Origin: Morinoia aosen
Lineage: Eukaryota > Arthropoda > Malacostraca > Amphipoda > Talitridae
DNA: 64,000 bases
Reading direction: 5' to 3'
Assembly (NCBI GenBank): GCA_030386875.1
Contig: CM059563.1
Span: 34,572,139 to 34,636,138, forward strand
Position numbers and translations under genes: made by a program. The notes below the pieces were generated by a model. It was not told the DNA's origin, made no database searches, and worked only from the letters and a program-made list of their open reading frames with translations. Shown here one piece after another: positions 22,081 to 30,116 of the stretch (positions are counted from its first letter, which is position 1; the number at the start of each line of letters is the position of its first letter).

Positions 22081-23042
22081 CTCCACACTGGAACATCACG
22101 GCCACCACAGCTGGAACATCACGGCTACCACGGGTGGAACATCACGGCTACCACGGGTGGAACATCACGGCTACCACGGCTGGAACATCACGGCTACCAC
22201 GGCTGGAACATCACGGCTACCACGGCTGAAACATACGCCATCATGGTCTGCTGCAGCTAGAACATACGCCATCATGGTCTGCTGCAGCTGCAACATACGC
22301 CATCATGGTCTGCTGCAGCTAGAACATACGCCATCATGGTCTGCTGCAGCTAGAACATACGCCATCATGGTCTGCTGCAGCTGGAACATATTCTATCATG
22401 GTCTGCTGCACTGGAACATACACCATCATGGTGTGCTGCACTGGAACATACGCCATCATGGTGTGCTGCACTGGAACATACGCCATCATGGTCTGCTGCA
22501 GCTGCAACATACGCCATCATGGTCTGCTGCAGCTGGAACATACGCCATCATGGTCTGCTGCAGCTGGAACATACGCCATCATGGTCTGCTGCAGCTGGAA
22601 CATACGCCATCATGGTCTGCTGCAGCTGGAACATATTCTATCATGGTCTGCTGCACTGGAACATACACCATCATGGTGTGCTGCACTGGAACATACGCCA
22701 TCATGGTGTGCTGCACTGGAACATACGCCATCATGGTCTGCTGCAGCTGCAACATACGCCATCATGGTCTGCTGCAGCTGGAACATACGCCATCATGGTC
22801 TGCTGCAGCTGGAACATACGCCATCATGGTCTGCTGCAGCTGGAACATACGCCATCATGGTCTGCTGCAGCTGGAACATACGCCATCATGGTCTGCTGCA
22901 GCTGGAACATACGCCATCATGGTCTGCTGCAGCTGGAACATACGCCATCATGGTCTGCTGCAGCTGGAACATACGCCATCATGGCTGCCACGGCTGGAAC
23001 ATACGCCATCATGGCTGCCACGGCTGGAACATACGCCGTCAC
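22081..23042 (+). repeat. Minisatellite, 23-bp then 31-bp units, with higher-order repeat
   Basis: It begins with 23-bp units around AACATCACGGCTACCACGG and passes into 31-bp units around ACGCCATCATGGTCTGCTG. The last units are intermediate (30 bp). A block with distinctive variants (TATTCTATCATGG, ACACCATCATGGTGTG) occurs twice, starting 245 bp apart (22381 and 22626), showing a segmental duplication of about eight units. Long open frames in it are repeat artefacts. Confidence 0.95.
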
Positions 23043-23249
23043 GGCTGCTTTGATCGGGGCAGTGAAATCGATCTAAGTTGACTGACCGCTTGAAAGAGCT
23101 CGTAGTTAATGCTGCCTAAGCCAACGTATTCCTGAGAAGTTATCCATCGAGAGATTATTTACAATAGCTTTATTTACCCCTGTCAACCGCGGACAGGGCG
23201 AACATTTAATTTTTGTCATTTCTATACTTTGTAAGATCCCTAGCTAAAG

Positions 23250-23610
23250 CCCCCTCAGGGCGATACAAATATATCGATGGGAATTAGCATTCCCAGGGGG
23301 ACAATGTGAGGGCCCGAGCTGAGAATTAGGTAGCCCTTCTTTTTGTTGCAATAAAATACTTTTGTTATGTTAAGAACCATATTTTTTCGGTTCACAGCTG
23401 TCATGTTTTTTTCAGCACCTACTACTTTCTTTAACTCTGATCTTGTTTCATGAACTTCTTTCTTATCTTACCGTTTCTATGCCCTTTCTGCATAGATTCC
23501 GCGTTCCCTTAACTCCATACTAAATGGTGCCTTCTTCCTTCCTCTTTGGATCGCCTTTGTTCCGGATAGGAAGGCCTAAGCTAACTAATAATCTAATAAT
23601 AATAGTAATC
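23250..23610 (+). repeat. R1 dispersed repeat
   Basis: Well-preserved copy: CCCCCTCAGGGCGATAC head, CATTCCCAGGGGGACAATG, GAGGGCCCGAGCTGAGAATT, GATTCCGCGTTCCCTTAACT, and an AATCTAATAATAATAG tail. Confidence 0.75.
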
Positions 23611-23614
23611 CCAT

Positions 23615-23905
23615 CTAAAGCTAAGGTAGACCTTCTTTTTGTTTTATTAAAATGTTCTGTGTTTGGTTAAGGACCAACTTTTTTCGGTTCACTGCTGTCC
23701 TGTTTTTCTATAACTCTGATTTTTTCCTTCAACTTTTATCTTGTTTTTTACCCTTCCTGCTTAATTGACTGTCCCTATGCGCACTGGATCCTGTGTGGGA
23801 AGACACGTCTTGTGTATTGATTCCGCATTAAATTAACTTCTTACTCAATGATGCCTTGCTCCTTCCTCACGTTGGAACACATTTGTTGTGGTTGAATTCG
23901 TTAGT
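23615..23905 (+). repeat. R1 dispersed repeat, headless, adjacent to the previous copy
   Basis: Starts within the TAAAGCTAAGGTAGACCTTC part and lacks the CCCCTCAGGGG head. It continues through GGTTCACTGCTGTCCTGTTT to CTTCCTCACGTTGGAACAC. 5' truncation is typical of non-LTR retroposons. Confidence 0.6.
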
Positions 23906-23909
23906 TGGG

Positions 23910-24765
23910 TTACGGACATCGCCACTTCGTTATTCAGTTCCTGTTGTCCGTATTGAACAGCTTCTTTTTTGGCCTCCTTACATTGGCTTTGATACTGAGC
24001 GTTTGCTCGGTATTGCTGGTCAGATGGTGAGCACCTGTAGCTGCATGGTGGCAAATTTAAGGTTTGATGGAATGCTTTGGCTTGTGTGTGAACGTTTGAC
24101 GGATGATGTGCTCAAATATACTTAGATTAGAGCTCACGTTTGATAGGTGTCTCCTATGGACAATCGCACGTCAGAGATTAAATTAACAAAGTGAATATCT
24201 TCAATAGAAATGATCCATTTGTTTTACAATTTACTCATTGATACGAAGTAAGAAGCGAAAGAGCTTAATCACTACATAAAATTGTGATGTTTTTTGACGA
24301 TTTTCTTCGTATACTGTTGCACATAGAATGCGCACTAGTACTCACTTCATAAAAAGCGTGTTAAAAGAGTCGAAATCGTTGACGCAGCATCACCCTGCTT
24401 TCATATTTGTAGAGAATGGACTCCATTTCGTTGCATCCTTTAACACGTTGACTAAGATTGTGCGGTTGCTACGGTTAGTTTGGTTAGGCTAGAAGAAGTC
24501 GTTTAGAAAAACCGGCTTTTCTCCTTCAATACATTTTTAACCTCTGTAAAAAAATATAAATAATACAATTGAACCATAATATGTTACCTTTTACTCTGAA
24601 ATTTATTTCGGAAAGGTGGCAAAATAGTTAAAATATATTTTTCTGTTCAGGTACGTAAATGAGCAATTTACCTAGTGGCACACAATTACTACGCATGTGT
24701 ACCACTTCGGAGTCAAAGTGTTAACTACATCGCGCACTTGACACCTCACCTGCTTAGCAATGAGC
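23910..24765. other. No gene recognised
   Basis: Unique-looking AT-rich sequence. Short frames are present on both strands but no exon is supported. Confidence 0.3.
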
Positions 24766-24769
24766 CTCC

Positions 24770-24856
24770 ATGATGAGCTTTGCGGCTTGCCGGGCTGCGC
24801 TTGCTTACATCAGCCTGCTCGGTGGAGTGTGTTCCAATGCATGTTCGCTTGGGCAG
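24770..24856 (+). CDS. Gene B, candidate first or internal exon
   Basis: From ATG at 24770 the frame reads MMSFAACRAALAYISLLGG and on to a GT donor after GGGCAG (24856), phase 0. The next good acceptor downstream (25123) opens a frame in the same phase. If the ATG is the start, the two exons would encode a protein of only about 62 residues with a hydrophobic N-terminal segment. If an acceptor is used instead, this is an internal exon of something longer. I do not recognise the protein. Confidence 0.3.
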
Positions 24857-25123
24857 GTTTGTGTTTGATGTATGACCTGTCTGTAGCATGGACCGTGATT
24901 GTAGACAGTGCCAGTAGTGTATTTACTGCACTGCTGGTAGTGCGGGTAAAGATTGCCTCGTCACAGCACTATTCTCGGTAACACGAGTTATATCTACGGT
25001 TACTAACACGAGTTCTCCCCATGCATCATCATTATTTACGTCCATCTACAGTATCACCGTGTTCACAAAATTAAAGTAGTGGTGAAGATTTTGATTTTTT
25101 GGTTCATTTTTGTTGTGTTCCAG

Positions 25124-25225
25124 TCGACACTGGAGCAGTTCCCTCAGGTCTACATAGACCTGACTGCTCATTCGGCTCTTCATCTCCTGCTCTCTGCAGT
25201 GGAGGATGAGAGCCAAAATCCGTAA
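25124..25225 (+). CDS. Gene B, candidate terminal exon
   Basis: A pyrimidine-rich acceptor (TTTTTGTTGTGTTCCAG) opens a 33-codon frame that ends in TAA: LEQFPQVYIDLTAHSALHLL then an acidic end, VEDESQNP. The leucine-rich amphipathic pattern and balanced composition look like genuine protein. The start phase (0) matches the donor at 24856. No family is recognised. No AATAAA was identified close downstream. Confidence 0.4.
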   Translation, partial: STLEQFPQVYIDLTAHSALHLLLSAVEDESQNP

Positions 25226-25659
25226 TTTCTATTCAAAATGACTCCTGTTCAATCTTCTCTGCAGTAAGTTATGAAAAAGACTTGACATCCATACTAACAC
25301 ATCCATTTGAATGACTATCACATGGGCGTACAACTCCAACCTATTTCCCAAGATGGTACTGAGTTTTTATCTATGTATGAAAAATTGTTTATATATTCAA
25401 ATATGCTTATAATGTCTGAGTTGCAGAGATGAATGCATCTGTGTGTTCTGATATTAAGTGTATTGAAGTTATGAAACATTTCATTCCAACTCAGTAGATG
25501 CTTATGCAAGTAAATCGCGCCAGGATGCAAGGATGGTCGCCTCCCGTTGAGGCGGTCGCTGTTTCCAGCACCTAGGTCGGGGAGGGCAATTGTGGCTAAC
25601 TTTCTTTCTTTTACCGTAGGCAAAAGAACTACGGGGCTCGAATGCAAGGTTTCGAACCC

Positions 25660-25940
25660 TCAACGGGCCCGAGCTGAGAGTTACGTAGGCCTTTAGTTTT
25701 GTAATGTTAAGGACCCCCTTTTTTCGGTTCGCTGCTGTCCTGTTTTTCAGCACCCAATGCTTTCTTCTTCAACTTTGATCATGTTTCATAACATTCTTTC
25801 TCAACCTACTTTTTCTATGCCCTTTCCGCATAGATTCCACGTTCCCTCAACTCCGTTCTAAATGGTTCCTTACTCCTTCCTTTCTTTGGATCGCCTTTGT
25901 GGCAGATAGGGAGGCTTAAATTAACTAATAATCTAATTAC
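25660..25940 (+). repeat. R1 dispersed repeat abutting the 26-bp minisatellite
   Basis: Starts at GGGCCCGAGCTGAGAGTTA (head missing), continues through AAGGACCCCCTTTTTTCGG and GCATAGATTCCACGTTCCC, and ends in ACTAATAATCTAATTACC, where the minisatellite begins at once. Confidence 0.7.
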
Positions 25941-26727
25941 CCCCCGCACCACCTGGTGCTCACTCACCCCCGCACCACCTGGTGCTCACTCACCCCCGCA
26001 CCACCTGGTGCTCACTCACCCCCCGCACCACCTGGTGCTCACTCACCCCCGCACCACCTGGTGCTCACTCACCCCCGCACCACCTGGTGCTCACTCACCC
26101 CCGCACCACCTGGTGCTCACTCACCCCCGCACCACCTGGTGCTCACTCACCCCCGCACCACCTGTTGCTCACTCACCCCCGCACCACCTGGTGCTCACTC
26201 ACCCCCGCACCACCTGGTGCTCACTCACCCCCGCACCACCTGGTGCTCACTCACCCCTGCACCACCTGGTGCTCACTCACCCCTGCACCACCTGGTGCTC
26301 ACTCACCCCCGCACCACCTGGTGCTCACTCACCCCCGCACCACCTGGTGCTCACTCACCCCCGCACCACCTGGTGCTCACTCACCCCCGCACCACCTGGT
26401 GCTCACTCACCCCCGCACCACCGGGTGCTCACTCACCCCCGCACCACCTGGTGCTCACTCACCCCCGCACCACCTGGTGCTCACTCACCCCCGCACCACC
26501 TGGTGCTCACTCACCCCCGCACCACCTGGCGCTCACTCACCTCCGCACCACCTGGCGCTCACTCACCCCCGCACCACCTGGCGCTCACTCACCCCCGCAC
26601 CACCTGGCGCTCACTCACCCCCGCACCACCTGGCGCTCACTCACCCCCGCACCACCTGGCGCTCACTCGCCCCCGCACCACCTGGCGCTCACTCACCCCC
26701 GCACCACCTGGTGCTCACTCACCCCCG
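25940..26727 (+). repeat. 26-bp minisatellite, left part (about 30 units)
   Basis: Core GCACCACCTGGTGCTCACT plus CACCCCC, period 26 bp (one unit is 27). Because 26 is not a multiple of 3, every frame of the forward strand cycles through the same peptide, giving overlapping 260-300-codon frames that are not genes. Left units carry GGTGCTC; from about 26520 the variant GGCGCTC predominates, the type that dominates on the other side of the retrotransposon. The array is therefore one array split by insertion at 26728. Confidence 0.97.
26723..26727. other. Target-site duplication, left (CCCCG)
   Basis: CCCCG directly precedes the first LTR and directly follows the third (41666-41670). Deleting one copy restores an exact 26-bp unit, so this is a true 5-bp duplication although the motif also occurs in every unit. 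Five bp is usual for BEL/Pao integration. Confidence 0.8.
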
Positions 26728-27451
26728 TGTACAAAATTCTACATGTCGATGTAAATTTAGATTCAAATGTAACATTTAGATACCTGCGGCTGATACGTGC
26801 TAGCACATTTTGTTCGGAACTTCTTTCAAGACGTGACCGCAGCTGACCTCAAAACGCAGCAAGTTTGAGCGTCAGATTCCTCACCTAACTGCCACTGTTC
26901 GCTTCATCTAATCTTCAGTGCCGTGTAATGCATTCAGGCAACGTAACGTTTACGGTTACACTTCAGCCCAGGTTCGCGTGCTGTACTGCTGTATTGTCGT
27001 ACTGTTTTGCGCGCTAGAACATCGTCACTGCCTCTGTAAGCTGCCTGTCCGGAGGGACCCGTGTACGTGTGGGAGCTTCTCGGACCGTCGCATTGATGGC
27101 CCAGACTGGGTAACCGTGGAGTGTGCCAGGAACACTTTTACGGTGTATCAATTATGAACTATAACGTTCTGGTCCTCTGAGCAAGAACCTGATAAATTTT
27201 CACTTGAAATGCCGTGTATTGTTTAGATCAACGTGTAGCTATTACTATTTAAATTTCATACGTTCAATTACTATTGCCCCGACTGTAATTGTGACTGTAA
27301 CTGTGATTTACTAAGAAATTTCATTTATAGGCATAAAAGTGTGCGCTGGGTGGGAGATGCCTGGAGGGAGGAGTCGGGAGTGGACTCTAGTTTGAAATAA
27401 AACTTTCCTTAGAGCCCTGGACTTTTCTTCAATCTTTCATTATTCTGCGCA
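26728..27451 (+). repeat. LTR 1 (5' outer)
   Basis: Starts TGTACAAAATTC and ends TCTGCGCA (TG...CA). A CATAAAAG box at 27332-27339 may serve as TATA element, and AATAAA lies at 27396-27401, which would put R between about 27360 and 27425 and leave a short U5. It differs from LTRs 2 and 3 at one position that I can see (A at 26888, C in both others). The 79-codon frames within it recur in all LTRs and are not considered genes. Confidence 0.92.
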
Positions 27452-27469
27452 TGGCGCTGTAGACAGGAT
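27452..27469 (+). other. Primer-binding site, copy 1
   Basis: TGGCGCTGTAGACAGGAT follows the LTR end with no spacer. TGG is the complement of tRNA 3'-CCA, as expected for minus-strand priming. I cannot name the tRNA with certainty. Confidence 0.7.
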
Positions 27470-27678
27470 TTTCTCAGACTCCCTCTCGTCTTGGTATAAC
27501 TCCTGATAGGTAGTGGGCGTGACGCTGGTGTCAGTTTTGTTACCGAGTTGTCATGTGCTTGCGTGAGCTTCTGGGGCTAGAATGGGTGAATGTAGGAGGA
27601 GGATCTCATTTAATTTCCCGTTTACATTTAATTTTGTACGATTCTGTCGAAGGAAATGTAATTCTTGTGTTCGACAAA

Positions 27679-28210
27679 TTTTCACTTTGTGAGGCTATCT
27701 GCCTAATTTTCACGTTGTGAGGCTATCTGCCTAATTTTCACGTTGTGAGGCTATCTGCCTAATTTTCACGTTGTGAGGCTATCTGCCTAATTTTCACGTT
27801 GTGAGGCTATCTGCCTAATTTTCACGTTGTGAGGCTATCTGCCTAATTTTCACGTTGTGAGGCTATCTGCCTAATTTTCACTTTGTGAGGCTATCTGCCT
27901 AATTTTCACTTTGTGAGGCTATCTGCCTAATTTTCACTTTGTGAGGCTATCTGCCTAATTTTCACTTTGTGAGGCTATCTGCCTAATTTTCACTTTGTGA
28001 GGCTATCTGCCTAATTTTCACTTTGTGAGGCTATCTGCCTAATTTTCACTTTGTGAGGCTATCTGCCTAATTTTCACTTTGTGAGGCTATCTGCCTAATT
28101 TTCACTTTGTGAGGCTATCTGCCTAATTTTCACTTTGTGAGGCTATCTGCCTAATTTTCACTTTGTGAGGCTATCTGCCTAATTTTCACTTTGTGAGGCT
28201 ATCTGCCTAA
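27679..28210 (+). repeat. 28-bp leader array, copy 1 (19 units)
   Basis: Nineteen exact-length units with core TGTGAGGCTATCTGCCTAA preceded by TTTTCACTT or TTTTCACGT. Units 2-7 have the G variant, the others the T variant. It lies in the transcribed leader between primer-binding site and gag and ends 46 bp before the gag ATG. The unit contains in-frame stops (TGA, TAA), so it is not coding. Confidence 0.97.
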
Positions 28211-28256
28211 GTATCAATTTGTGAAGTTGCGCTATTATTAGGGCTTTATCAGCATC

Positions 28257-30110
28257 ATGGCAAGCGCAGAAGGGCAATCAGTTGATGTCTCAATGGCTAT
28301 CAGAGCTGGGAAACGCCAGTCTGCTACGAAAACTGTGCAGAAAGTTGATGAGCTATTAGTTGGCGATCTGAGCCTGCAAGAGTGTAATTTTTATATTGAT
28401 AAACTTGAAAGTTTGCATTCTGATTTGTGTAGCATGGATAGGGACATTTCTGTGAGAAAGATGCAGGATGGGTCTTGGTCACAAACCACGTATCTTGCGG
28501 AGGCAGAGATTAGTGAGCGGTATCTTGACAAGTTAAAATATTCTATAGTCGCTCTGAAATCACGCCATGCTTCTTTGTCGCCTGTCCAGGCTGCTCCTGT
28601 TCAATTAAGATCAAATCATAAAGTTGTCTTGCCCAATATTGAGTTGCCGTGTTTTGATGGTAAACCAGAGTCTTATAACAAATTTATTGTGTCTTTCGAA
28701 AATCTAATTGCAAAGTATAATTTATCTTCGTTCGAGAAATTCTCTTACTTGTCGAAACAGCTCACTGGCCCTGCTAAAAAGTTGGTAGAGTCTTTAAGTT
28801 TGAACGAACTAAAGTTTGAAAGTGCCAAAGAGCTTCTAAACGAAGCCTACTCAAACAAACTCGATCAGCAGTTCTCGGTGATTACCCAACTCTGTAGTCT
28901 GAGATTAAGTTCAGGTTCGGCTGATGCTTACACTTGGATAGGAGAAGCTCGATTACTTGACGAGCAGATTAATTCTCTTGAGATAACGGCTGACGTGTTT
29001 ATTCAATATTTCATGTGGCATAGTTTAAATGATCAATTTAGAAAGCAATTGACTTCAATTACGCAAGGAAGTCGTCCTTCATGGTCAAAAATAAAGCAAG
29101 CTATGTTCGAAGCGAACTCTCGCTATATTGAAGCAGAGAAAATTTCTGCTGTTTCTGAGCGTACATCTACGTCAGCTGCAACGTTTGTGAAAGTTCCTAG
29201 TACTCCAAAGTTTACTTGTACCCTGTGTACTTACGATAAAGGTGAAGAAAGGGGTCACAAACTTAGTCAGTGTCCGAGGTATGCCGAAACGGAGGCTAAA
29301 GTTAAGAAACTTAGATCTATTGGCGGCTGCGTAAAGTGCGGATTTACTAACCACGCAACAAAGTCTTGCGCTTTCAGGTTCATGAAGAACTGTTTGAAGT
29401 GTGGTGGGTCGCACATGTCCTATCTTTGCTTTAAGGATTGTAAAACGGCGTCAGATGCCACAAATCGCACGAACAGTAAAGATAAATTTGTAACAAAGAC
29501 TACGGCTGCTAATGTAGTTTCGACCGTTTCAATGATAACTGATTCTTATAATGATGTGATCTTACCTACTGCTACGGTGTATGCCAAGCGAAAAAATGGT
29601 AAATCAGCCATGAGAGTATTCAAAGATATTGGCTCTCAATCAACCTTTGTCAGAGGCACTCCTAAGTCTATTCCTAATGCCAAAGTTCTAAATCACGTGA
29701 AGATTAATATCAAAGGCGTAAACTCTGTAAAACCATGTGAAGCTCCTGTTGTAGAATTTCCTGTAGATGTTCCTGGTCAAGGACAACAAAAGATCAAAGC
29801 TATCTGTGTGCCAACCTTGAATACGGAATTTCTTGCACGTGGGTTGGGTGAACTTGTGACCGAACTTGAAAGCAAGGGAATTAAACTAGCAGATAAAAAA
29901 CTTAACTCTGATTCTGTTGATAATATCTCTATTTTGTTGGGGAGTGACCAAAGCCATATTCTGCCATTGGTTCAACATAATTTTAAAATTGCTCATAATG
30001 AGTTTTCTGTTATGTACGAAACGCCATCTGGGGTAATGTTGTCTGGTAGCGTTGCCGACTATGTGTCTAATATTGCAGCTATACCCGATTTTTTGTGCAA
30101 GAAGGATTGA
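28257..30110 (+). CDS. gag: BEL/Pao gag with protease-like region, copy 1
   Basis: 617 codons from ATG at 28257 (context CATCATGG) to TGA at 30108-30110. The N-terminal ~120 residues are predicted helical. About 125-270 match the DUF1759-type gag core (starts LPNIELPCFDGKPESYNKF). Three zinc knuckles follow: C321-C324-H334-C339 (long spacing), the canonical C358-x2-C361-x4-H366-x4-C371, and C379-x2-C382-x3-H386-x4-C391; they should bind RNA for packaging. From about 430 the sequence is protease-like (DUF1758/aspartic type) with the active-site triplet Asp-Ile-Gly at 457-459 in place of the usual D-T/S-G. The product would assemble cytoplasmic virus-like particles. The stop is followed by CTA and the pol frame continues in the same frame. 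Residue 331 is Glu here and Asp in copy 2. Confidence 0.92.
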   Translation: MASAEGQSVDVSMAIRAGKRQSATKTVQKVDELLVGDLSLQECNFYIDKLESLHSDLCSMDRDISVRKMQDGSWSQTTYLAEAEISERYLDKLKYSIVALKSRHASLSPVQAAPVQLRSNHKVVLPNIELPCFDGKPESYNKFIVSFENLIAKYNLSSFEKFSYLSKQLTGPAKKLVESLSLNELKFESAKELLNEAYSNKLDQQFSVITQLCSLRLSSGSADAYTWIGEARLLDEQINSLEITADVFIQYFMWHSLNDQFRKQLTSITQGSRPSWSKIKQAMFEANSRYIEAEKISAVSERTSTSAATFVKVPSTPKFTCTLCTYDKGEERGHKLSQCPRYAETEAKVKKLRSIGGCVKCGFTNHATKSCAFRFMKNCLKCGGSHMSYLCFKDCKTASDATNRTNSKDKFVTKTTAANVVSTVSMITDSYNDVILPTATVYAKRKNGKSAMRVFKDIGSQSTFVRGTPKSIPNAKVLNHVKINIKGVNSVKPCEAPVVEFPVDVPGQGQQKIKAICVPTLNTEFLARGLGELVTELESKGIKLADKKLNSDSVDNISILLGSDQSHILPLVQHNFKIAHNEFSVMYETPSGVMLSGSVADYVSNIAAIPDFLCKKD

Positions 30111-30116
30111 CTATCT
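30108..30116 (+). promoter_or_regulatory. Possible stop-codon readthrough site (UGA CUA), copy 1
   Basis: TGA followed by CTA separates gag/protease from pol in one continuous frame. The UGA-CUA hexamer is an established leaky context in some viral and cellular genes. Pol has no ATG near its start (first one at 30159), and BEL/Pao elements normally translate gag and pol as one product. Alternatively the TGA is an inactivating mutation inherited by both copies. Confidence 0.5.

Noticed and set aside
22157..23081. 185-298-codon frames
   Set aside because: Translation of 31-bp minisatellite units in rotating frames.
25640..25675. tRNA T-arm-like GGTTTCGAACCCTC
   Set aside because: No flanking cloverleaf (acceptor, D and anticodon stems) could be formed; no tRNA or rRNA gene was found anywhere in the window.
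25897..26846. Three overlapping frames of 265-296 codons
   Set aside because: Repeat translation of the 26-bp array; two run on into the LTR.
26918..27157. 79-codon frames inside the LTRs (also at 33672-34222 and 40821-41371)
   Set aside because: They recur because the LTR recurs. No domain, no ATG context argument; not an env or accessory gene.
27679..28210. CRISPR-like array
   Set aside because: The 28-bp units are contiguous with no unique spacers and sit in a eukaryotic retrotransposon leader.
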